Assembly: GCA_965114465.1 (NCBI GenBank)
Contig: CBCOYO010000026.1
Location: 1-29,838, forward strand
DNA length: 29,838 bases
DNA from: COE1 sp965114465
GTDB taxonomy: Bacteria > Bacillota > Clostridia > Lachnospirales > Lachnospiraceae
Direction of reading: 5' to 3'
The notes under the pieces were generated by a model. The model saw nothing but the letters and a program-made list of their open reading frames with translations, ran no database searches and was not told the DNA's origin. How positions within the stretch are numbered: position 1 is the first letter of the stretch; each line of letters opens with the position of its first letter. Shown here in pieces: positions 7,034 to 13,905 of the stretch. Made by a program: the position numbers and the translations under genes.

Positions 7034-7798
7034 TTATTTATCAGAAATAATATCCTTATTTTTTAATGTAACGCTGCGCAAAAAATCCTGATAAGATTGC
7101 TCATTCATATTACAATCTGGTGCAATGCCGGAAGTTACATGACTGTTTATAATAGCATTCAAAATTTCCCATTTGCTAGATGGCAGTTTCTCTCCATTTC
7201 GTGTCTGTGTACCTAGACGATACCATTTCTTTATATTTGTTCCCGTTCGAATGGCACTTGATGAACTGTTTTCTGTATTAGATTTATTCTTAATCTGCAA
7301 GAGCATTGCACCATCAGAAGAACAAAAGTCTATTGCCCGAAGTACATTCCCATTACACCATATCCAGCCATAGGGACGAATGACTCCACTGATATATTCC
7401 TCCAAAAGATTTCCCTGAATATTTTCTGCACTCATAAATAAATTGTGATAAGCAGACATTCTTTTTACATATTCCGCATCTGCTCCTGTTGCAATTTGAA
7501 CAATTGTTTGAATTGCCGGATCAGAACAGCTTCCTTTTGGTGATGCCATTCTCCTACTTGGCGGATTTTTAACAGATTCCGCATAACCTTTTATCCATTT
7601 TTCTAAATATTCTATATAAGTTGTATCAGTAGACAAACGCATATTCGGGAACAGCAATTTATCCTTGAGTCCTACTTCAAGAATAATTTGAAGATCGTTA
7701 TAAAAAATATTATTTTTCGTTATTTTCAAAAAAGCATCTCTTACTTCTTGATTTGTCACATCAAAATCATTTAATGACAAATTAGATTTTACAGCCAT
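7034..7798 (-). CDS. Type II restriction endonuclease, SinI-like family
   Basis: Predicted to cut unmodified DNA at the site protected by the convergent methyltransferase. The 254-residue protein contains SDPAIQTIVQIATG (92-105), HNLFMSAENIQGNLLEEYI (118-136), PYGWIWCNGNVLRAIDFC and LLQIKNKSNTENSSSS. These match my memory of R.SinI relatives (GGWCC). A PD-(D/E)XK-like core is plausible: Glu133/134, Asp157 in RAIDF, then Gln168-x-Lys170 in LLQIKNK, with Gln in place of the usual Asp/Glu. The ATG at 7798 has GGAAGG upstream. The 64-bp gap to the upstream LacI gene has no clear promoter, so expression may depend on readthrough or a weak promoter. Exact recognition site is inference. Confidence 0.75.
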   Translation of the reverse strand: MAVKSNLSLNDFDVTNQEVRDAFLKITKNNIFYNDLQIILEVGLKDKLLFPNMRLSTDTTYIEYLEKWIKGYAESVKNPPSRRMASPKGSCSDPAIQTIVQIATGADAEYVKRMSAYHNLFMSAENIQGNLLEEYISGVIRPYGWIWCNGNVLRAIDFCSSDGAMLLQIKNKSNTENSSSSAIRTGTNIKKWYRLGTQTRNGEKLPSSKWEILNAIINSHVTSGIAPDCNMNEQSYQDFLRSVTLKNKDIISDK

Positions 7799-7862
7799 AA
7801 ATCTTCCTTCCTATTTCTTTATAATAAAATGTTTTTAATCAATCCTTTGCATAAATGGTTTA

Positions 7863-8897
7863 TTATGAATACTTCTCCTCCTTCAAATCCTTCACTGTTG
7901 CGCGCTCAATTAGTTTGCCATTAATTACGTGCATTGCCACGTTTACTGCAAGATTCTCAATCCGTTTAATAACACAAGATAGTGCGACTTTTGTCATTTC
8001 TCCCATATCCACGGAATATGTAGTAATCTTAGAGTCGCCAAACTCTGCATAAAGGTAATCGTCATACCCTACTACCGAAATATCCTCTGGCACACGGTAG
8101 CCTTTTTCCTCTAGCTGCTTAATTAACGCATATGCTGCAACATCATTGTTGCAAACAAATGCAGTCGGCATATCTTCTGGCAGAGTATATTTATATCCCA
8201 CCCCCATTAACCCATCGCCGTAATCTCTATCCTTTATCACCCAATCTGGACGCTGCTCAATCCCATGTTCCAAAAGTGCTTTACAATATCCAAAATAGCG
8301 ATCGGTAATACTCTCCGTATACATTAGTGTTCCCACAAAAGCAATGCGCGAATGTCCTTTCTTAATCAAATAATTAGTCATGCGGTACATTCCATAGAAC
8401 CCTGCTGATACTATCGAATCCACAATTTCCTCCTCATCATAAAAATCAAGGAACACCATTGGCGCTTTCTTATTTTGATACAGTATTTTCATATAATCTT
8501 TCTTAGGCTTACCAATCACAATAATACCATCAACACGTACTTCCTCTGTCATTTTGGGCGCGATTAAATTAATTTCATCAAAATTAGAAATTACTTCAAG
8601 CATTGAAAAACAATTTTTGCGCACCACGCGTGTCGCTAGTTCCTGATACATTTTCCAGTAAAAGGACGCAAATTTCGTAAAATATTCTTCAAATGTAATA
8701 ATCCCAATTGTATAAGACTTGGGACGTTCTCCCTGCGGCGAATGAATTGGTGTATATCCCATCTCGTCTGCAAGAATCTTAATTTTTGTACGAAGTTCCT
8801 CACTAACGCCTTTCTGCCCCGATAAAGCCTTGGATACTGTCACCACGCTAACACCTAGTCGCTCCGCTATATCTGCAAGTTTCACTGACTTAACCAT
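7863..8897 (-). CDS. LacI-family transcriptional regulator
   Basis: Sugar-responsive repressor, 344 residues. The N-terminus MVKSVKLADIAERLGVSVVT followed by VSKALSGQKGVSEELR is the classic LacI helix-turn-helix and hinge. The rest is a periplasmic-binding-protein-like sensor, with YTIGIITFEEYFTKFASFYW, DGIIVIGKP, HSRIAFVGTLMYTESITDRY, FVCNNDVAAYALIKQLEEKG and ISVVGYDDYLYAE. A longer in-frame start (TTG at 8933) exists, but the ATG at 8897 sits right before the conserved helix and has GAGG 8 nt upstream. It follows the beta-mannosidase gene on the same strand, and is a likely regulator of that gene or of the long glycan operon. Effector unknown. Confidence 0.93.
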   Translation of the reverse strand: MVKSVKLADIAERLGVSVVTVSKALSGQKGVSEELRTKIKILADEMGYTPIHSPQGERPKSYTIGIITFEEYFTKFASFYWKMYQELATRVVRKNCFSMLEVISNFDEINLIAPKMTEEVRVDGIIVIGKPKKDYMKILYQNKKAPMVFLDFYDEEEIVDSIVSAGFYGMYRMTNYLIKKGHSRIAFVGTLMYTESITDRYFGYCKALLEHGIEQRPDWVIKDRDYGDGLMGVGYKYTLPEDMPTAFVCNNDVAAYALIKQLEEKGYRVPEDISVVGYDDYLYAEFGDSKITTYSVDMGEMTKVALSCVIKRIENLAVNVAMHVINGKLIERATVKDLKEEKYS

Positions 8898-8999
8898 ACC
8901 TATTACCTCATTGTCTAAAGAACTGTCTTGCAACGCTTAATGCTTTTTGCAGCAGTTTCTAACAGTGTGCTCACTTATCCTACTATTTCATTTTATACT

Positions 9000-9095
9000 G
9001 GGGCTGTCGCATTAAGGGAAACAGATACAAGATATTATAATAGTGTGATGCATGATGTATCCTATCTTGTATAATCAAAGCTTATTACGACAGCC
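9000..9095. repeat. Palindromic MITE-like element, copy 1
   Basis: About 96 bp with terminal inverted repeats: GGCTGTCGCATTAAG at the left end and CTTATTACGACAGCC at the right (one mismatch). Inner arms GATACAAGATA and TATCTTGTAT also pair, so the whole unit can fold into one long hairpin. It sits between the beta-mannosidase and LacI genes. Copies 2 and 3 are at 12065-12160 and 12192-12285. No transposase is inside. Confidence 0.8.
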
Positions 9096-9102
9096 TTATA
9101 TT

Positions 9103-9190
9103 GTTATACTTAGCGTCAGTCTTTTCAGTGCTAAGTATAACTATCTCGTATTATTATACTTAGCGTCAATCTTCTCGACGCTCTGTATAA
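9103..9190. repeat. Tandem ~50-bp hairpin repeat overlapping the 3' end of the beta-mannosidase gene
   Basis: Two copies of a unit beginning TTATACTTAGCGTCA start at about 9104 and 9154. In the first, GTTATACTTAGC (9103-9114) pairs perfectly with GCTAAGTATAAC (9130-9141). In the second, AGCGTC pairs with GACGCT inside an imperfect TTATAC/GTATAA stem. The second copy contains the last codons and TGA of the GH2 gene. The pair may serve as 3'-end hairpins of that transcript. Confidence 0.7.
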
Positions 9191-11853
9191 CTATCCCACA
9201 GCGTTCGTACTCGTAAACGCTGCTTTACATCTTCAGCATTCTGAAATTCTCCATTCAAGATATCTTCTTGATAGAAATATACATATTTCGATTCTTTATC
9301 TGTAATATTAAAATAATTATCTGAAAAAATCACATCTGCATCATCAAAATCTAATTCCACAAATGCTGCGTACACATTGCTCACAAGTTCAATACAATAC
9401 CCCATAGCGCCTGACTGCTGCTGCACTGCACAAACTGTATACTCCACGCTGCATTTTGGTAAATCCATATATTTGTAGGGCAGAAGTGTTTCACTCTCTA
9501 CCTGTACTCTGCCATCGGTATACGTAAATACTGCCTCGACAAATACATCTTTTTTAGCATATAATTTACTTGTTTGCAGTGTATTTGTATTCGATCTCTC
9601 TACTCGCTTCTGCGAAGGTGAAACCATTATCCTTGGCTGACGCTGAACCCATGCACTATAATCCTCTTCAACTGCCAATACACTGGTAAATGCAGGAACT
9701 AAAATTTCCTTGCTCGTTTCACGAATGGTCTGTAAATCTAATGTTTTTAAAGAAAGACTCACATTTACGGAAACTGCCTGCGCTGTTTCATTTGCCACCC
9801 ATACAGCAGCCGCACTAAAATGCTCTCCCCCATTACTGACACTACTGTCATTATCTGCTATCCGCACCAAACTCCCTGTTACAGACGCATAAAATTCCTT
9901 CGCACGATAATGCAGCGCTTTCCAACGGCCATAATAATCAATGCTTGACCACGATGCCACGCTCCAATTGTCATTCATCTGCCAATACAGCGCACCCATG
10001 CAGCGCCCACGATTTCTGCGCCAGTGTTCCACACCAGATTTTACCGCCACAGCCTGCAGCACCTGTGTAACATACAGCAGTGCTTCAAAATCTTTCGGAT
10101 ACCGGAAATTTTCAGAGAGATAATAAAGCATTTTCCCGTTGGCAGCATCATTCTTTTGATGACTCTCCATTACCTGTGAGAAAATATTGCGATCCCCCTC
10201 ATTGGTATATGTATATACCGTTTTATAAGACGGAAAGGACTGAAAACCAAATTCCGAACAAAATCGGAAAAAGTGGTTTTGGTAATCTGAGAATGGTTTC
10301 TGCCCATGCCAAACCTCCCAATAATGTGTATCTCCCCTGTTTTCATCATCAGGATTATCCAAGCATCCGCCTGACGACGGCGATGAAGGCCAGTAAAAAG
10401 TATTCTTGTCTGCCTCTCGTACTGCCTTGGGCAGCACATATTCAAACTGCTTAATATAATCCGCTTTAATATATGGTGTCTGCTCTAGGAAATTTCCCCA
10501 ATGATCCCATGCCGATTCCAATTCATTATTGCCGCACCAAAGTCCAAGACATGCATGGTGGCGCAGGCGCTTCACATTGTCCAATGTTTCTGCAACAATA
10601 TTTTCCTCAAATGCCTCTGTTAAATCATATGCATTGCAGGCATACATTAAATCCTGCCAGACAATTAATCCATAACGATCGCATAAATTATAGAAAGTAT
10701 CTGACGGATAATAACCGCCGCCCCATACACGGATACAATTATAATTTGCCCTTACGGCGCTTTTCACTAAATATTCTATACGCTCCGGTGTTATGCGGCT
10801 ATAGATGCAGTCCTCCGGAATATAATCTGCACCCATTGCAAAAAATTTCACACCATTTATCATAAATGCAAATTCTTCGCCCCATTGATCTTTTTCACGG
10901 CTTACTGTAAATGTCCGAAGCCCAATAGAATCTACACGCCGCTGCACACAGTTTCCATTTACTAACAACTCTGTTTCTACTGTATATAATGGCTGTCCCC
11001 CTAGTCCATTTACCCACCATAACTGCGGGTTTTCAATGGTAAAAACAGAAGTTTCAACCCCCTCTGCAATGACAACACCATTTGGATCGCGCAAAATCAC
11101 ATTTACAAAATATGGTATTTCTGTAGCTTGATAATTCGACAAGCATACAATTTCTGGTTCAACTGTTAAAAGAACACTTCCATCCGTTCTATGACACTGT
11201 GTATACTGAACGCTCTCAAGCCTTGCCACACTGTACGCCTCCAGCCTAATTTCACGAAAAATTCCCGCGTCAGGAAGCTGTGCGCCCCAATCCCAGCCAA
11301 ACATAGAATGCGCCTTACGCAGATATTGGTTTCCGCTGATTGCGCCGCTTGCATCGCAATGAATTTCTTTATGTTCCTGTGCCTGATAATTTTGAATATA
11401 ACGCAGCGTAGAGAGAAAACGAATTTGAATATGGTTTGTCCCTGCCTTTAACATCTCTTTTACGGAAAAGCGCCATGTTCGATGCATATTGTCAGTTTTG
11501 GCAAGCAGTTCTCCATTCATATAAATTTCTGTTAAAGTATCTAATCCAAAACAGACAAGCTCTATCTCCTGTGCTTCCAACATTTCCTGACCCACTTCAA
11601 AATCCCGCTCAAACCAGTAATCCTGCCAGAATAATTCCCGCAGTGCATATTCATTATCACGATAATAAGGGTCTTGATACTGCTCACCAATTGCCCCCGT
11701 ATCACAAAGTGCCGATAGTACAGACCCAGGTACCTCAACCAAATAAGAATCCGCTAACTGAAACTGCTCCATATAGCAGCTATCATCATATATCTGCGGA
11801 CGCATCTTCCATGTTCCACTTAATGTTTGTAACTTCCTATTCTGAAACTTCAT
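9166..11853 (-). CDS. Beta-mannosidase, glycoside hydrolase family 2
   Basis: Removes beta-1,4-linked mannose from the non-reducing end of imported mannooligosaccharides. It has no signal peptide, so it is cytoplasmic. The 895 residues fit family 2 beta-mannosidases. The N-terminal sugar-binding-like domain has LSGTWKMRP, EVPGSVLSALCDTGAI and the diagnostic DPYYRDNEYALRELFWQDYW. The immunoglobulin-like and TIM-barrel domains follow, with IRVWGGGYYPSDTFYNLCDR, the acid/base Glu444 in LWCGNNELESAWDHW, and nucleophile Glu534 in CSEFGFQSFPS. A C-terminal beta-sandwich closes the protein. The ATG has AGGGGG 7 nt upstream. A terminator-like palindrome (12059-12160) and a candidate promoter (11931-11959) suggest a transcript separate from the upstream binding-protein gene. 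LacI lies downstream. Confidence 0.95.
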   Translation of the reverse strand: MKFQNRKLQTLSGTWKMRPQIYDDSCYMEQFQLADSYLVEVPGSVLSALCDTGAIGEQYQDPYYRDNEYALRELFWQDYWFERDFEVGQEMLEAQEIELVCFGLDTLTEIYMNGELLAKTDNMHRTWRFSVKEMLKAGTNHIQIRFLSTLRYIQNYQAQEHKEIHCDASGAISGNQYLRKAHSMFGWDWGAQLPDAGIFREIRLEAYSVARLESVQYTQCHRTDGSVLLTVEPEIVCLSNYQATEIPYFVNVILRDPNGVVIAEGVETSVFTIENPQLWWVNGLGGQPLYTVETELLVNGNCVQRRVDSIGLRTFTVSREKDQWGEEFAFMINGVKFFAMGADYIPEDCIYSRITPERIEYLVKSAVRANYNCIRVWGGGYYPSDTFYNLCDRYGLIVWQDLMYACNAYDLTEAFEENIVAETLDNVKRLRHHACLGLWCGNNELESAWDHWGNFLEQTPYIKADYIKQFEYVLPKAVREADKNTFYWPSSPSSGGCLDNPDDENRGDTHYWEVWHGQKPFSDYQNHFFRFCSEFGFQSFPSYKTVYTYTNEGDRNIFSQVMESHQKNDAANGKMLYYLSENFRYPKDFEALLYVTQVLQAVAVKSGVEHWRRNRGRCMGALYWQMNDNWSVASWSSIDYYGRWKALHYRAKEFYASVTGSLVRIADNDSSVSNGGEHFSAAAVWVANETAQAVSVNVSLSLKTLDLQTIRETSKEILVPAFTSVLAVEEDYSAWVQRQPRIMVSPSQKRVERSNTNTLQTSKLYAKKDVFVEAVFTYTDGRVQVESETLLPYKYMDLPKCSVEYTVCAVQQQSGAMGYCIELVSNVYAAFVELDFDDADVIFSDNYFNITDKESKYVYFYQEDILNGEFQNAEDVKQRLRVRTLWDSYTERRED

Positions 11854-11930
11854 TGTTTCCCCCTATCTAAGATTTTCCTAATTTTAATTTTATTTAAGCA
11901 ATCTATTACAAAAATTTACTTTGTATATTC

Positions 11931-11959
11931 AAGATATCACAATTAGTTAATTACTTCAA
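11931..11959 (-). promoter_or_regulatory. Candidate promoter for the beta-mannosidase gene
   Basis: On the minus strand, TTGAAG (11959-11954) and TATCTT (11936-11931) are 17 bp apart, about 75 bp before the GH2 start. The -10 match is imperfect, so this is tentative. It fits the presence of a terminator-like element further upstream. Confidence 0.4.
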
Positions 11960-12058
11960 CTTTTTAAGTGACTGAAAGCTAATTTTATCACATTTGTATA
12001 ATTTTTATGGATTTTTTCGGCGCATTTTCCCAAGTACGCAGTTTTTATACAATCAAGT

Positions 12059-12160
12059 AAAAAAGGGGCTGTCGCATTAAGCTTTGAATATACAGGATAT
12101 AGTATCAATTGCAATACGGTGTTAGACTATCTTGTATACATTTGACTTAATGCGACAGCC
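12059..12160 (-). terminator. Palindromic MITE-like element copy 2, with a T-run: probable intrinsic terminator
   Basis: GGCTGTCGCATTAAG (12067-12081) and CTTAATGCGACAGCC (12146-12160) are a perfect 15-bp inverted repeat. On the minus strand the stem ends in CAGCCCC followed by six T (12064-12059), a good Rho-independent terminator shape for the long upstream operon. The internal sequence aligns best with copies 1 and 3 when reversed, so this copy is inverted relative to them. Confidence 0.75.
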
Positions 12161-12191
12161 TCTTCTCCCTACTCACATCCCGCCGCTGCGG

Positions 12192-12285
12192 CGGTGTCAC
12201 ATTAAGGAGAATTTATACAAGATAGCATAATACCATGCTGTGTTTTATGCAATATCTTATATCATCAAGGCTTATTGCGACAGCC
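12192..12285. repeat. Palindromic MITE-like element, copy 3
   Basis: About 94 bp, ending CTTATTGCGACAGCC (12271-12285) with a degenerate left end GGTGTCACATTAAG (12193-12206). The internal TACAAGATA and ATATCTTATA arms match copy 1. Its left end abuts a GC-rich palindrome CCGCCGC-T-GCGGCGG (12180-12194) that seems to replace the usual GGGGCTG end. It lies 31 bp from copy 2. Confidence 0.75.
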
Positions 12286-12323
12286 TCATATTTCCTCTGC
12301 ATCGGCGTGTACATACAAAATCA

Positions 12324-12352
12324 GCGGCATACCCACTGTTTTTGTATGCCGC
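12324..12352. terminator. Hairpin after the second solute-binding protein gene
   Basis: GCGGCATAC (12324-12332) pairs perfectly with GTATGCCGC (12344-12352). On the minus strand it is followed by TGATTTTGT, a weak T-tract; on the plus strand by CAACTTTTTT. It is about 30 bp past the stop of the binding-protein gene, so it likely marks its 3' end. Confidence 0.6.
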
Positions 12353-12382
12353 CAACTTTTTTACTTTCTATTTTATTTTCTT

Positions 12383-13840
12383 CTATTTAAAGAATGCATC
12401 CAATCCGTTCTGGAACTCTTGTTTTGCCTGTTCTTGAAGCTGCGCAGGTGTTACTTCACCAGCCAGCATATCAATTACATTAAAATTCTCCACTGTAATA
12501 GAAGTCCAAAGGTCAAACTGCTCACGTTCACCCATCTCCAATAAATAATTGTAATTTCTCTCTGTCACCATCTGGTTTTCAAACCATTCTACGTCATCAC
12601 GAAGTTCATAATCATTGTTATACCAGTTATTCCACTCCTCAAACACTTGATAGACAAACGCCGGATCTTCAATACCGTTTGCAATCAGATACGCATTGCC
12701 GCTTGTCGCTACGCCCTTATTGGTATCCTTATTTCCATTTGGACCTACCGGCCAAGGAACTACGCCAAACTCAAAATTCAGCGTATCTGGTGTAATTGTC
12801 CATGCCGGAGCAATAAAGAAACAAATCTCGCCGTTCTTGTAGCAGTTATTGTTAATGTCCCAATCTGACTCATCCCAAGGTCTTGCGCACTTATCTACAT
12901 TATAAAGCGTATTGATAAAGTTCAGTACTTCTCCTGTTTCCGGACTGCTTAATGTCTCGGTTTTGCTAGACGCAATGGACGCATTATTAGACATCATTAA
13001 ATTGCTTAACATTGTTGTCCACCATCCGCCATATCCATACACATCCGTTACACCATCGCCGTTGGTATCCTTTGTCAGAGCAACGCAGTACTCTTCAAAC
13101 TTATCCCAAGTCCACTCTCCTCTATCCCATAAATCCTGCGGATTTTCAAGACCTGCTTCATTAATCATATCCATATTGAATCCTAAAGGCGATCCGCCAA
13201 GCTGATCACTAAGCGATACCACTTTAAACAAATAACTCTTATCCGATCCAATGTCAACGGTCTTTAAAATATTTTGATCAGAGAGCACATCCGCATCCGC
13301 TGGAAGTACATCCTCCAACGCCGCCGCATATCCATTTAAAGCCGCCGGAACTCCAAACTGCATATCAACTTCATAAATATCACAGTCTGGCTGTCCTGCC
13401 ATAATAGAGGTATTAATAGACTCAATCGTACCATCCCATGTCAGGTTTACAAAACGGAGTTCAACATTATATTTCTCCTCAATCCTGCGCATATTTTCAA
13501 GCTGAAGTTCTGCCTGATCTACATTGGATACCTCAGGATTGTCATCAATACTTGTATGATCGGAGGTATAGTAATGATCATACCATGTGCCAACCGTAAT
13601 CACTCTTTTCTCCCCGTTTGAAGCCGCTGGCGTGCTGTTATCATCCGCATTATTGTTATCTGCTGCGCCGCTGTTGTCTGTACTGTCATTCGTATCTGCT
13701 GCCGGCGTATTCTGGCTGCTGTTATCGTTTGTCGACGAAGAAGGCGTGTCAGAACTGCCGCCGCACGCTGTCAGTCCTAATACCATTGCCGCGCTTATCC
13801 CCAGTGCCATTGTTTTGCGAATCTTGTACAAACTACTCAT
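12383..13840 (-). CDS. Extracellular solute-binding lipoprotein (family 1)
   Basis: Surface sugar-binding component of an ABC importer, 485 residues. The signal peptide MSSLYKIRKTMALGISAAMV ends in the lipobox LTAC with lipidated Cys26. A Ser/Asn/Asp/Ala-rich spacer runs to about residue 75, and the binding domain begins RVITVGTWYDHYYTSD. Further features are NLTWDGTIESINTSIMAGQP, a calcium-loop-like DTNGDGVTD, GEICFFIAPAWTI and FEEWNNWYNND. The ATG at 13840 has AAAGGAGGA with 8-nt spacing. It is the last gene of the long minus-strand run, 65 bp after the repeat lipoprotein, and probably works with the permease pair at 15848-17727. The aromatic-rich character suits an oligosaccharide ligand, but the ligand is not determined. 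Confidence 0.92.
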   Translation of the reverse strand: MSSLYKIRKTMALGISAAMVLGLTACGGSSDTPSSSTNDNSSQNTPAADTNDSTDNSGAADNNNADDNSTPAASNGEKRVITVGTWYDHYYTSDHTSIDDNPEVSNVDQAELQLENMRRIEEKYNVELRFVNLTWDGTIESINTSIMAGQPDCDIYEVDMQFGVPAALNGYAAALEDVLPADADVLSDQNILKTVDIGSDKSYLFKVVSLSDQLGGSPLGFNMDMINEAGLENPQDLWDRGEWTWDKFEEYCVALTKDTNGDGVTDVYGYGGWWTTMLSNLMMSNNASIASSKTETLSSPETGEVLNFINTLYNVDKCARPWDESDWDINNNCYKNGEICFFIAPAWTITPDTLNFEFGVVPWPVGPNGNKDTNKGVATSGNAYLIANGIEDPAFVYQVFEEWNNWYNNDYELRDDVEWFENQMVTERNYNYLLEMGEREQFDLWTSITVENFNVIDMLAGEVTPAQLQEQAKQEFQNGLDAFFK

Positions 13841-13905
13841 AAAAAAATCCTCCTTTATTTATTTTAATTTTAAGTTCATAAAAATGCTTTCTACTCATCC
13901 ATACT

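Noticed and set aside
8898..8933. TTG start adding 12 residues to the LacI protein
   Set aside because: The conserved helix-turn-helix begins right after the ATG at 8897, which has its own ribosome site.
9000..9095. Small RNA or tRNA gene
   Set aside because: The fold is a single long palindrome repeated elsewhere, with no tRNA arms; a MITE or terminator explanation is simpler.
10080..10865. Several overlapping ORFs on both strands inside the beta-mannosidase gene
   Set aside because: They are low-complexity translations in other frames of a clearly conserved GH2 gene and have no ribosome sites or recognisable domains.
6053..12745. Avoidance of GGWCC sites as support for the predicted specificity
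   Set aside because: At least two sites are present (GGTCC at 6053, GGACC at 12741), I did not count the whole window, and a methylated host need not avoid its site.
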